A stretch of 64,000 bases of DNA from Brucella pituitosa (GTDB taxonomy: Bacteria > Pseudomonadota > Alphaproteobacteria > Rhizobiales > Rhizobiaceae). The position numbers and the translations under genes were made by a program. Each line of letters opens with the position of its first letter. Positions within the stretch are counted from its first letter, which is position 1. The notes under the pieces are model-generated. The model saw nothing but the letters and a program-made list of their open reading frames with translations. It searched no databases and was not told the origin of the DNA. The stretch is from positions 930,001 through 994,000 of the forward strand of contig NZ_PYSY02000001.1 of the NCBI RefSeq assembly GCF_003049685.1. The letters run 5' to 3'. Below, piece after piece: positions 37,157-44,762 of this stretch.

Positions 37157-37615
37157 TCAAAAGGGGATTTCATCGTCAAGGTCACGGCTAAAGCCGCTCG
37201 ACTGTTCGCCGTAAGACGATTGTCGTTCCTCCTGACGCTGATTTGATTGGCTGGAGCCGTCGCGCTGTGCGTCGAGCATCTGAAGTTCACCACGGAACTT
37301 CTGCAGCACGATTTCAGTGCTGTAGCGGTCGTTGCCGTTCTGATCCTGCCACTTGCGAGTTTGCAGCGCGCCTTCGATATAAACCTTGGCACCCTTTTTC
37401 AGATACTGCTCAGCCACTTTGGCGAGGTTCTCATTGAAGATGACAACACTGTGCCACTCGGTGCGATCCTTGCGCTCGCCACTCTGACGGTCGCGCCAGC
37501 TTTCCGAGGTTGCGATGCGCAGATTAGCAATCGGGTCACCAGAGTTAAGGCGGCGGATTTCTGGATCAGCACCAAGATTGCCAACCAGAATGACTTTGTT
37601 CACTGAGCCGGCCAT
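37157..37615 (-). CDS. ssb: Single-stranded DNA-binding protein
   Basis: 152 residues. OB-fold: [18 protein letters not shown], then [21 protein letters not shown] and [16 protein letters not shown]. Gln/Ser-rich linker and the acidic tip DDEIPF that recruits repair and replication proteins. It shares one base with the exonuclease stop (TAATG). Confidence 0.95.
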   Translation of the reverse strand: MAGSVNKVILVGNLGADPEIRRLNSGDPIANLRIATSESWRDRQSGERKDRTEWHSVVIFNENLAKVAEQYLKKGAKVYIEGALQTRKWQDQNGNDRYSTEIVLQKFRGELQMLDAQRDGSSQSNQRQEERQSSYGEQSSGFSRDLDDEIPF

Positions 37616-38253
37616 TACGCTGCATCCTTAAATTCGGGGTAAGCTTCAGCAAGGGCCGCAATTTTCTCGTCCAGCTCCTTGATGAAAAGCGTCACTTCAA
37701 CTTCAAGGCTCCGAATATCGGCATCGACGCGGTGATGACGCTTAACGAACAAGCGCATGCGTTCCGGAAGACGAGGATCAAAAGAAGCGAAGTCGCACCA
37801 TTGGCGTCCAGTGCAAGCCATCTGCCAATTCATCTGAGTGATGTATTTCGACGGAATATTGCCTGAAAGAAGTGTGTCGAGATGCGTGGCAGTGTTTGGA
37901 CATTTGATTTCTAAAAGTCCATCCGCACCTACAAGACCGTCAGGAGAAGCGCCGGTCATAGCGATAGCAGCGTGATCGATAAAAGCGACCTGCTCCACAT
38001 CAACGTCCGCATAGAATTCATATGCTATGCGCGCATCTGGTTCGTTGTCATTTCCCCACTGCATAGCAGGTGAAGAAAATCCGGGTGCAGAAGCGCCAGT
38101 CAGGCGCTCCACCAATAGTTCAGCCATATAGTTGGCGCGCGAAGCAGCAAAACCGCTTTTTGTCTTGGCTATCAAATCAGCAACGCGAGAAGCGGTAACT
38201 TTACCGGCGCGCAATGCATGCCATTCGGGAGTGCCTTGAACGATATCAGACAT
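37615..38253 (-). CDS. YqaJ-like viral recombinase (exonuclease)
   Basis: 212 residues from ATG 38253, with GGAG seven bases upstream. Lambda-exonuclease-type PD-(D/E)xK fold: [18 protein letters not shown], then [15 protein letters not shown] with the catalytic Asp, Glu and Lys. Makes 3' single strands for the annealase encoded just upstream. Confidence 0.9.
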   Translation of the reverse strand: MSDIVQGTPEWHALRAGKVTASRVADLIAKTKSGFAASRANYMAELLVERLTGASAPGFSSPAMQWGNDNEPDARIAYEFYADVDVEQVAFIDHAAIAMTGASPDGLVGADGLLEIKCPNTATHLDTLLSGNIPSKYITQMNWQMACTGRQWCDFASFDPRLPERMRLFVKRHHRVDADIRSLEVEVTLFIKELDEKIAALAEAYPEFKDAA

Positions 38254-39007
38254 TCTTCTGCTCCTTTTTCTTCTCAAGCATTGCAACGGCGCGGCCATAT
38301 TCGCTGAGTTTGATGTCAGGAACGGATTCTACTTTCATGTACGCGCAGAAGCGGGCGATGTCGGTTTCGGTAGCCTCGATCATCTTAAGCAGGGTGTTGC
38401 GCTGTTCTGCGGTAATCAGAGCGTCATCCTCTGCCGTACGACCATGGGTGCGTCCGTCATCATCTGATGATGCGGCCAGACCAAGAGCGGCCTTGAGCGT
38501 GTAGCGCTGCAAGTATGTGATCGTTGAGCCTACAGCCTGAATGCTGTTCTTGTTGCCCGACTGGTCGTGGCCTGCTGAAAGTGTTGTTTCTTCAAAATGC
38601 CCCTCGCGATGCGCGACAATGCAGGTCACACTCACTTGGCCTTGTTCCGTTTTGACGCGGAATCGATACGACAAACCAAATTTGCCAAGGATCGGGTCAA
38701 CTGTACGGGCAATCTCTCCAAGATCTTCGTGCGCGTAATTTGTGCGGCCTCGCGTCGAGGTAAAATCAACAGTTCTGTTTTTGGTGATGACCGGCATTTC
38801 AGCCTTCGCTGCTGCCAGAGCTTCGTCAAAGGCACGGCGGGCCATCGTTGCTTCTTGACGATCGCGAAGCTCCATAAGCTTTTCGATCACGTCCATACCC
38901 GCGCCAGACGAAAGAGCCTGGCTAAGCATGTCATTTGCGGCGGCAACACTGCGATGAACTGGAGACATCGCCTGCGGCTGCTGAACTTCTACTGCTTGAG
39001 CGGCCAT
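38246..39007 (-). CDS. ERF-family single-strand annealing protein
   Basis: 253 residues. The ERF core is MPVITKNRTVDFTSTRGRTNYAHEDLGEIARTVDP in two stretches, then GNKNSIQAVGSTITYLQRYTLKAALGLA. It anneals homologous single strands, as P22 Erf does, and works with the adjacent exonuclease and SSB. C-terminal basic tail. Confidence 0.92.
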   Translation of the reverse strand: MAAQAVEVQQPQAMSPVHRSVAAANDMLSQALSSGAGMDVIEKLMELRDRQEATMARRAFDEALAAAKAEMPVITKNRTVDFTSTRGRTNYAHEDLGEIARTVDPILGKFGLSYRFRVKTEQGQVSVTCIVAHREGHFEETTLSAGHDQSGNKNSIQAVGSTITYLQRYTLKAALGLAASSDDDGRTHGRTAEDDALITAEQRNTLLKMIEATETDIARFCAYMKVESVPDIKLSEYGRAVAMLEKKKEQKNV

Positions 39008-39009
39008 GA

Positions 39010-40095
39010 TTAAAACCTCAATGTTACGTTGGGGATTTCGCCAGCGATAACCGCGAGAACGATCTTCTTGGCTGTTTCTTCGTCCGCGCCTTGAGCCATC
39101 AATGCTTCTTTTGCGGACTTCATGATTTTGGAACGATGCGCTATGTCAGCGTCTCGTGCGGCCTGTTCGTCGGCAATGCGCTTTGCTTCGGCTGCGCGCT
39201 CTGCTTCTGCCTGTTCGGCTTTCTGCTTTACTGCGAGGGCTTCTGCCTCGGCCTTGGCAACAGCGTCTGCCTTTTCACGTTCGGCACGTTCAATCGCTTC
39301 GCGCGCTTCACGCTCTGCCTGTTCACGCGCTTGCTGAGCCGCACGTTCTTCGCGGGCCTTCTGTTCTGCTGCCAAACGTTCCTGATGCTCTTTCTCGGCC
39401 TTTTCGCGAGCAATAGCTTCCTGAGCGATGCGTTCATTTTCTGCGCGTTCCGCTTCAAGCCGGTCGCGTTCTTCCTTTTCAGCACGCAGCTTTTCAAGTT
39501 CGATACGGTCGGCCTCGGCCTTCTGGTGGGCATCGAAGGCGATTTTCAGCTTTGCGAGAGCATCCGATTTTGCGGCTTCTGCCTGTTCCTTGAACTCACC
39601 AAAGCTGTCATCAATGATGATCTTTTCTTCGAGTTCATGGAAAAGAATGCCGAACGCCTGTGGCTCGCCGCCGATCATGCCTTTGCCGCACGCATCAATA
39701 TGCGCGAGAGTGGACTTGATATTCTCAATGCGCGCTTCTTCGGCAGCTTCCCATTCGGTCAGGGGCTTGCGAACAGTTTCAGCCAGCGTGTCGAGTTCTT
39801 CACGGATCTTACGGCGCTGTGCATCAACCGCATTGATCTTGGCGCGAGCATCTTCATTCAGCTTTTTGCCAGCCGCATCGATAGCGGTCTTGGTGCGCGT
39901 CACCTTGTAGGCGAGGGAAGATATTTCCTTGCGGCTCGAAACAGTCGAAAGGTCCGGCTTGAATGCGTCAGTCTCTGCCTTGATCTGCTCGTAGAACTGG
40001 GAATAGACCTTCTCATCAATGAGAACAGAAACCGGGTTGGCCGATACATAGCCAACGATATCTGTGCCTGTTTCAGTCTGTGCCTGCGCATTCAT
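39010..40095 (-). CDS. Long coiled-coil phage protein
   Basis: 361 residues. An N-terminal globular part (~1-190) with repeated Lys/Glu helices is followed by ~130 residues of nearly uninterrupted Ala/Glu/Arg/Lys coiled coil, then a short C-terminal helix-turn (AKEALMAQGADEETAKKIVLAV). Similar proteins stand beside annealase genes in other phages; no defined activity. Strong codon bias creates long antisense frames that I do not regard as genes. Confidence 0.8.
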   Translation of the reverse strand: MNAQAQTETGTDIVGYVSANPVSVLIDEKVYSQFYEQIKAETDAFKPDLSTVSSRKEISSLAYKVTRTKTAIDAAGKKLNEDARAKINAVDAQRRKIREELDTLAETVRKPLTEWEAAEEARIENIKSTLAHIDACGKGMIGGEPQAFGILFHELEEKIIIDDSFGEFKEQAEAAKSDALAKLKIAFDAHQKAEADRIELEKLRAEKEERDRLEAERAENERIAQEAIAREKAEKEHQERLAAEQKAREERAAQQAREQAEREAREAIERAEREKADAVAKAEAEALAVKQKAEQAEAERAAEAKRIADEQAARDADIAHRSKIMKSAKEALMAQGADEETAKKIVLAVIAGEIPNVTLRF

Positions 40096-40259
40096 GCTGC
40101 AATTCCTTGTTTTTCAAGCCGCTCTAATTCCTCGTAAAGTTCAGCATCTTTCTCATCGAGGTAACGGCGGGTGGGTACGTGCGGATTGTCTTTGAGGTAC
40201 TGTTCGATCTCGCGGCGGGCTTTTATGATTTCGTCGCGACTGAGCTTGTCGGTAATCAC
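40092..40259 (-). CDS. Small phage protein, GTG start
   Basis: 55 residues, beginning VITDKLSRDEIIKARREI if read literally. GTG start in a GTGA overlap with the upstream gene, GGAGG four bases before it, and its stop overlaps the next ATG (ATGA). Helical and charged. Confidence 0.7.
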   Translation of the reverse strand: MITDKLSRDEIIKARREIEQYLKDNPHVPTRRYLDEKDAELYEELERLEKQGIAA

Positions 40260-40594
40260 GATGCCTCCTGACGAAGACGAAGTTGGTGATCGGCCTTTTC
40301 TTCGGCCTCAGCCTCGAGCTGCTCAGCAATCTCAGCCAACAGCCAGCGGTCAAACTCGTCCGTCTCGACAATTGCGTTGATGATGATCTCTGGAAGATCG
40401 ACTTTTGCTTTGTTGTCCCAGACCGTCACGTCCGTAATTGTCGCTGTTGGCAATGGTGTTAAAACGCGTCCTTCCAGATCGGCTTGTATCTGCCGAACTT
40501 CATATTCAGCGGTGACAGTCAGCGTTAATTCGATTTCAGAAGCAGGACAGCGAGCGCCAATATAAAGGCTCTGTGATGCGGTATAGGTTTTCAT
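40256..40594 (-). CDS. Phage protein of unknown function
   Basis: 112 residues from ATG 40594 (MKTYTASQSLYIGARCPASE), preceded by GGGGG. A beta-rich first half and an acidic helical C-terminus (AEIAEQLEAEAEEK). Not recognised. Confidence 0.65.
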   Translation of the reverse strand: MKTYTASQSLYIGARCPASEIELTLTVTAEYEVRQIQADLEGRVLTPLPTATITDVTVWDNKAKVDLPEIIINAIVETDEFDRWLLAEIAEQLEAEAEEKADHQLRLRQEAS

Positions 40595-40680
40595 TAAATC
40601 CCCCATCCGAGCGCGACATACGGCGCTGCAAAAGCGATTAAGATTGCGGTGATTGCTTCGAGGTGGGTGAGTTCACACAT
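40594..40680 (-). CDS. Tiny membrane peptide
   Basis: 28 residues: MCELTHLEAI followed by a hydrophobic helix ending YVALGWGI. The stop overlaps the next start (TAATG) and the start overlaps the preceding stop. Supported mainly by this gapless operon fit. Confidence 0.5.
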   Translation of the reverse strand: MCELTHLEAITAILIAFAAPYVALGWGI

Positions 40681-40789
40681 CAACTTCACTCCGAGCGATT
40701 TCCGCCATTGTTTCTGCATGGCAGAGCATGAGAAACGTTGCTGCAATGGCGATGATGAAAAGGGTGAGGGCGAGGGCGGCGTAGATCAT
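40673..40789 (-). CDS. Tiny membrane peptide
   Basis: 38 residues with an N-terminal transmembrane helix (YAALALTLFIIAIAATFLML) and a short charged tail. ATGA overlap with the gene before it and a short overlap with the one after it. Confidence 0.55.
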   Translation of the reverse strand: MIYAALALTLFIIAIAATFLMLCHAETMAEIARSEVDV

Positions 40790-41049
40790 TTCGCACCGCC
40801 TTCGCGGGCTGTGAGCATGGCGTCGGCATACAGATACGCGTTAGTTGCCAGATTGCGCCTTACATCAGCATCCGTGCTGAAATTCCCGACTTCTTTGATA
40901 AAATCGGAGACATATCGGCTGGAGAGAAACCCTTGAAGCGCCTTCGCTGCGAAGTAATCGCGAAGCGTCATACCGGGATCGGCATATAGCCCACCCTCTG
41001 AACCGCCTTCGCATGGGAATGCTGCGCCGCCTGTTTTAATCTCGGCCAT
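40786..41049 (-). CDS. Phage protein of unknown function
   Basis: 87 residues from ATG 41049; a GTG one codon earlier is possible. PGMTLRDYFAAKALQGFLSS is a motif seen in many small phage proteins of unknown role, with the preceding GGAAFPCE segment also typical. Overlaps neighbours by a few bases. Confidence 0.75.
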   Translation of the reverse strand: MAEIKTGGAAFPCEGGSEGGLYADPGMTLRDYFAAKALQGFLSSRYVSDFIKEVGNFSTDADVRRNLATNAYLYADAMLTAREGGAK

Positions 41050-41309
41050 CACAGAAACTCCTCAAGCATTCCTGCGAAACGCTTCATGCTTGGAGCGCGG
41101 CTTGCTGTGTAATGAGCGCCTTCAACGGTCGAGTTCAAACGATTGGCGTAGTAGCGAGCGTTTAGCTCGAAATAGGCGCAATCCTCGTCGCCACGTTCTT
41201 TCTTGATGGCGAGAACGTCACGCAAAAAGCGCGGCTTGTTTACCGTATGCGCAATGCCCACGAGGGTATTGATAAGGGCTGGTCCGGTGATCTGGTATGT
41301 GGAGTGCAT
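41049..41309 (-). CDS. Phage protein of unknown function
   Basis: 86 residues from ATG 41309 (AGGAGA upstream). Basic, helical (KPRFLRDVLAIKKERGDEDC, YYANRLNSTVEG). Not recognised. Confidence 0.65.
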   Translation of the reverse strand: MHSTYQITGPALINTLVGIAHTVNKPRFLRDVLAIKKERGDEDCAYFELNARYYANRLNSTVEGAHYTASRAPSMKRFAGMLEEFL

Positions 41310-41367
41310 TTTCTGTCTCCTGAATAAGCATTCGGGAAACCGCCCCGTAAGGCGGAAACCGGAAGGC

Positions 41368-41730
41368 TTAGACACGCTTCATTTCGTTGAGTGCGTAATC
41401 CAGAACATCGCCACCGTTCTGCTCGATACCTTCGCGAACATGCGCTGGCGTTGCTACGACCTTTGAGATGCAGGAAATCGCGTATGCTGCTTCCCGCTTC
41501 TGGCGATCAATCGCACCGTTCTTGTGGCTCGGATGAAAGTAGATTTCTGGTTTCAAGCCATCCTTACGAAGGCGACCCAGAACGTTTGCCTTAACCGCCG
41601 CCGACAACTCCTTACGGACCTGTGAAGGGATGCGGCCATTAACAACAAGCGTACCTTGGCAAAGAATGCGGGAAACGTTCGGGCCGAATGCTTCCGTGTA
41701 TCCGTGGGGTGAAATCTCGATGCCGTTCAT
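41368..41730 (-). CDS. First gene of the leftward early operon, function unknown
   Basis: 120 residues, GGGAG upstream of the ATG. Beta-rich start (IEISPHGYTEAFGPNVSRIL) and helical end (HVREGIEQNGGDVLDYALNE). Directly downstream of the leftward early promoter at 41761-41790, so it would be the first protein made from that promoter. Not recognised. Confidence 0.7.
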   Translation of the reverse strand: MNGIEISPHGYTEAFGPNVSRILCQGTLVVNGRIPSQVRKELSAAVKANVLGRLRKDGLKPEIYFHPSHKNGAIDRQKREAAYAISCISKVVATPAHVREGIEQNGGDVLDYALNEMKRV

Positions 41731-41760
41731 TTCGTTGCTCCCAACTCGTTTGTTGAGATC

Positions 41761-41790
41761 ACATTACTAGCATACTAGTGAGCTTGTCAA
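41761..41790 (-). promoter_or_regulatory. Leftward early promoter
   Basis: On the minus strand: TTGACA at 41790-41785, an 18-nt spacer, TAATGT at 41766-41761. It faces the gene starting at 41730. Two ACTAGT-type operators cover the spacer and the -35 side. Confidence 0.75.
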
Positions 41791-41806
41791 CTAGTAAACT
41801 AGTGAA
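41764..41806. promoter_or_regulatory. Left operator, two ACTAGT-type sites
   Basis: TTACTAGCATACTAGTGA (41764-41781) and TCAACTAGTAAACTAGTGA (41787-41805). Each has two ACTAG half-sites nine bases apart. The same double motif occurs before the Cro-type gene, so these are the probable binding sites of the prophage repressor. Confidence 0.8.
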
Positions 41807-41926
41807 AAATGCGTGCCGTTAAAAATAAATTAGAATCGCTAGTGGATAACGAAAAACGACTCGACTCTTTGCTCCGGTTCTGGCTGTATGAGAACATAAA
41901 GAGAACAAACGGAGAGGTGAAAGGGT

Positions 41927-42157
41927 ATGGGGTGGGCATTGCGGAAACAGGAGTATCAGTCTTTCACGCTCCATATTCGGTGTGAAAACTGCATGAGAGA
42001 GGCGGAGAGGGGGCTTACCGTTCCCGTCTGTGCCGATATGCCAAGGGATGCTGATGATCTGATCCAAAGCGCCTTGTTAAGCGATATGCGCTTTTGCTGC
42101 ATTCACTGTCACAGCGTGATCGGTCAGCTTTTTGATATCACTGTAGGAGAAGAGTAA
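41927..42157 (+). CDS. Cysteine-rich small protein in the immunity region
   Basis: 76 residues. Cys pairs CENC and CCIHC suggest a zinc site. A purine-rich ribosome region (GGAGAGGTGAAAGGG) precedes the ATG. Its stop overlaps the next start (TAATG). It points toward the repressor gene. Confidence 0.65.
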   Translation: MGWALRKQEYQSFTLHIRCENCMREAERGLTVPVCADMPRDADDLIQSALLSDMRFCCIHCHSVIGQLFDITVGEE

Positions 42158-42456
42158 TGACGCGTGAAGTCTTGGAATACATCATTGTGCCACCTTATGA
42201 GCGCGCGGCGCAGGTGGCGGATTCTGCAGAACGACTTAAGGATCATTTGAGCCGTAAGTTCCCCGGATATAGCTTCAAGATATCTGGATTTGTGCCGGTC
42301 GGCGACGAGGAAGAGTTTTGCGTTCTGCCGATTATGAATTACCTGAGCCCAGATGGTCGCTCGCTAATGTGCGAGCAACCTAATCGGTGGTTTATGGCAG
42401 ATATCGCTCAGGCGTGTAGAGATTTTGATTACACCGGCAATAGGTGCGCGGCTTAA
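42157..42456 (+). CDS. Small protein in the immunity region, function unknown
   Basis: 99 residues, GGAG seven bases upstream of ATG. Mixed alpha/beta (LKDHLSRKFPGYSFKISGFV). Convergent with the repressor gene, with a four-base overlap of the two 3' ends. Not recognised. Confidence 0.65.
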   Translation: MTREVLEYIIVPPYERAAQVADSAERLKDHLSRKFPGYSFKISGFVPVGDEEEFCVLPIMNYLSPDGRSLMCEQPNRWFMADIAQACRDFDYTGNRCAA

Positions 42457-43151
42457 AAATCATAGTCGTTCACTACACGGCGAAGAAGTGCAATGACCTC
42501 CACTTCTTCGCCGTTGTCGGCTTCAAAGTCCCGCGGAACGACGATCGGCTTATGCTTTGCATTATGTGATCTTGGTGCAAATACCGTGCGATCTTCATAA
42601 ATCTCGATCTGCTTGATTGACCATTCGCGGAAATGCCCGCCGTCACGCTGGCGCTGGACGACTACGACCATTCCGTCACGCAACTTCACCTCTGATGCAA
42701 TATCAGCATAAGCCACGCATATCGCCTTATCGCCGGGAAGAATGGGGCGAGGCAAAAGGTTATTCATTGAATCGCCAGCAACGATAAAAGCCATCTGTCG
42801 AGCGTTAGGGTACTTGGTATCTGGGGGCAAATAGATTTCGTCAGGTTCGCCCTGGTCAAACTCATCAACCTCGCGGAATGTGCCTGCCTCGACAACGCCG
42901 ACAGTTCGGACGGGTGACATTCGCCCCGCCACCGAAATCACATCAGACGAAACATCGCCATAACTAGGATCAATCTCCGAGACAGCCACACCAAGCGCGC
43001 GTGCAAGCTTCGGCAGCTCGGTTGTCGATGAGTTCACATTGTTCTCAAGCTGAGAAATTAGCTGCTGACTAACGCCAGCCTCCTTCGCAAGTTTGGCTTG
43101 CGATAGCTTTTTCTCGGATCTGAGGCGCTTCAAATTATCTGCAATCGTCAT
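42453..43151 (-). CDS. CI-type phage repressor with S24 self-cleavage domain
   Basis: 232 residues from ATG 43151. N-terminal XRE helix-turn-helix (LSQAKLAKEAGVSQQLISQLENN, residues ~16-39). Cleavage site Ala89-Gly90 (VVEAGTF), catalytic Ser128 in VAGDSMNN and Lys180 in EWSIKQIEI, the LexA/UmuD arrangement. It should hold lysogeny and be cleaved when RecA is activated by DNA damage. No ribosome site precedes the ATG, as for lambda cI transcribed from PRM. Operators lie on both sides. Confidence 0.93.
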   Translation of the reverse strand: MTIADNLKRLRSEKKLSQAKLAKEAGVSQQLISQLENNVNSSTTELPKLARALGVAVSEIDPSYGDVSSDVISVAGRMSPVRTVGVVEAGTFREVDEFDQGEPDEIYLPPDTKYPNARQMAFIVAGDSMNNLLPRPILPGDKAICVAYADIASEVKLRDGMVVVVQRQRDGGHFREWSIKQIEIYEDRTVFAPRSHNAKHKPIVVPRDFEADNGEEVEVIALLRRVVNDYDF

Positions 43152-43199
43152 GCTGTTAAAATACCAGCCCGCTTGTAGAAGGATACACAAGTTTCCTAG

Positions 43200-43236
43200 T
43201 TGACTTTGGTTTTGAATATTACTAGTTTACTAGTAT
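43200..43236 (+). promoter_or_regulatory. Rightward early promoter with operator
   Basis: TTGACT (43200-43205), 17-nt spacer, TAGTTT (43223-43228); transcription would begin at about 43235, the A of the cro-type start codon. The operator TTACTAGTTTACTAGTA (43219-43235) covers the -10 region and matches the left operators. Confidence 0.7.
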
Positions 43237-43480
43237 GAGCACGTTCAAAGACCTCGTTTCAAAAGCAGTTGAGTTAAAGGGTTCGCAGGCAAAGCTTGCG
43301 GAAGAGATGGGCTGTTCTCAACAGCAAGTCTCGTACCTGCTCAAGTATGCGACCTCGATCTCCGCCGAAATGGCTCTGGCTATCGACAAAGCGACAAAGG
43401 GCGCTGTGCCGCGATACGCGTTGCGCCCTGACATTTACGGACAACCAGCCAAGCGCTCCCGTGCGAGGGCAAGCGCATGA
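43235..43480 (+). CDS. Cro-type / YdaS-family DNA-binding protein
   Basis: 81 residues. HTH: KGSQAKLAEEMGCSQQQVSYLLK, then SAEMALAIDKATKGAVPRYALRPDIY, the YdaS pattern found in phage Cro-like proteins. It is divergent from the repressor and begins within the operator. No ribosome site is visible, so the message may be leaderless. Confidence 0.88.
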   Translation: MSTFKDLVSKAVELKGSQAKLAEEMGCSQQQVSYLLKYATSISAEMALAIDKATKGAVPRYALRPDIYGQPAKRSRARASA

Positions 43481-44028
43481 CCAACTCGCGGCTCAAATCC
43501 TTCATCGACCGTGTTCTTCGCCTCAAAGAGGAAGAAGACACAATCAAGGCCGACATTCGCGAAGTCTACGCGGAAATGAAAGGCGAGGGGTACGACAAGA
43601 CCGCTGCCGGTCAGCTCGTTGCCTATCTGCGTAAGGTCGAGAAAAAGGGTCGCGAAGAAATTGAAGCCGCCAACACTATTTTCGATTTGTATCTGAACGA
43701 ATACGAAAATGGCACGGCGCTTGCTACGCACACGCATGAGCAAAAATCTCGTGAGGAGCGCGCAAAGCAGCGCACCTCCGAAGCTATGGACGATAACAAG
43801 GCTTTTTCCGCCGAATTGGCAGCGGCAGGCCTGATCTCCGAAGAATCTCATCAAGAGAATATCCGCCTTTCCGATGGTATAGCGCAAAAATTCGGCGCTG
43901 GCGTCATTAATGAAGATCCAAATTCGTCTGTCGACCCCCAAGCCCCCGCCCACACGGCAGACGATAAAAGCCGGTCCGCCGAGGAATTTGCGGACCGGCC
44001 TACAGAACAGGGTGGCGGCGATGATTAA
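43477..44028 (+). CDS. DUF2312 (GapR-like) protein with extended C-terminus
   Basis: 183 residues. Residues 1-75 match the GapR/DUF2312 fold: RLKSFIDRVLRLKEEEDTIKADIREVYAEMKGEGYD and VAYLRKVEKKGREEIEAANTIFDLYL, in two adjoining stretches. GapR is an alphaproteobacterial protein that clamps overtwisted DNA. The remaining ~100 residues are low-complexity and polar with no family match I know, so the protein is about twice the usual length. ATGA overlap with the Cro-type gene. Confidence 0.82.
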   Translation: MTNSRLKSFIDRVLRLKEEEDTIKADIREVYAEMKGEGYDKTAAGQLVAYLRKVEKKGREEIEAANTIFDLYLNEYENGTALATHTHEQKSREERAKQRTSEAMDDNKAFSAELAAAGLISEESHQENIRLSDGIAQKFGAGVINEDPNSSVDPQAPAHTADDKSRSAEEFADRPTEQGGGDD

Positions 44029-44041
44029 GCCCTGTTCAATT

Positions 44042-44416
44042 TCAAATCTCAGAACCCGTCGAGCGTTTATCTCGCGATCTACCAATCATGGCCGGGTCTT
44101 CGATGGTGCTAGCGGATGCCTCCGGCTGTGGCTCAGCATGGTTGGTCTTAGACCTCACCTGAACCTTGAACATTCCGTTGTGTGCCTGTGCATCCGCGTC
44201 ATTTCTTCGGGCTATCGCTGCCTTTCGTGCGTTCTGCAAAACGCGCCACGCTGCGAAGCCGATGTGCTGCAAATTCTCTCTCCTGCGTTCGTTACGTCTC
44301 AGGCTCTCCATGTCCTGAAACGTAGCGTGGAGATTTTCGGAAATGTCCGAAAAGTTGTCGGAGAAATCAGAAATGTCTGAATTGGTTTTCGCGTCCAAGG
44401 TTTTGAAAGAACGCAT
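44042..44416 (-). CDS. Possible leftward gene inside the rightward early operon
   Basis: 124 residues from ATG 44416, which has GGAGG four bases upstream. Starts MRSFKTLDAKTNSDISDF, then a Ser/Asp repeat segment (SDFSDNFSDISEN) and a basic helix (LRRNERRRENLQHIGF). It fills a 344-bp space without rightward genes and overlaps the next rightward gene head-to-head by 44 bp. Coding status is uncertain. Confidence 0.4.
   Translation of the reverse strand: MRSFKTLDAKTNSDISDFSDNFSDISENLHATFQDMESLRRNERRRENLQHIGFAAWRVLQNARKAAIARRNDADAQAHNGMFKVQVRSKTNHAEPQPEASASTIEDPAMIGRSRDKRSTGSEI
44336..44380. repeat. Interlocking inverted repeats at a divergent start region
   Basis: TTCGGA-AATG-TCCGAA (44336-44351), TCCGA/TCGGA sharing its right arm (44346-44361), and TCAGA-AATG-TCTGA (44367-44380). 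The last contains the start codon of the gene at 44373. Confidence 0.65.
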
Positions 44417-44762
44417 TGCGCCTCCATCGGCAGCAAGCGGTATCGGCGCGCGAATCCTTACCGCATCACGAGCACTCAAGTGGTCATTCAATCGAACCAA
44501 GGACGTTTGGTACGCCGATGAACGCGTATCGATCAAGCCCAAAGAGCTACGAAAAGTAGAGGAGGTGTCCGGTGTCAAATACGGACAAGAACTCGCAGAA
44601 GTCGACAAACTCATCAGCCGAGCATCGGAAATCTTGGGGCACAATGATCCGGATCTCGCTCGCCCTGTCGCTGCTGCGATGCGGGCGCTCCTTAGCGCTT
44701 TGGATAGCGCCAGAACTGGCAAACCCAATGGCAAAGACTGGCATCATCCAGACGCTCGTTGA
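44373..44762 (+). CDS. Phage protein of unknown function
   Basis: 129 residues from ATG 44373 (GGAG upstream). MSELVFASKVLKERIAPPS then KWSFNRTKDVWYADERVSIKP and ELRKVEEVSG: a pattern I associate with small rhizobial phage proteins, possibly DNA-binding. C-terminal helix pair. Its last 191 bp overlap the next gene in another frame. Confidence 0.7.
   Translation: MSELVFASKVLKERIAPPSAASGIGARILTASRALKWSFNRTKDVWYADERVSIKPKELRKVEEVSGVKYGQELAEVDKLISRASEILGHNDPDLARPVAAAMRALLSALDSARTGKPNGKDWHHPDAR

Noticed and set aside
39091..40137. 348-codon rightward frame rich in Phe, Leu and Cys
   Set aside because: Antisense to the Ala/Glu/Arg coiled-coil gene; reverse-complement of its biased codons gives exactly such a composition.
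44419..44734. N-terminal extension of the possible leftward gene
   Set aside because: The upstream part of that frame is antisense to a better supported rightward gene and is low-complexity Ser/Arg; only the portion from ATG 44416 is kept, and that with low confidence.
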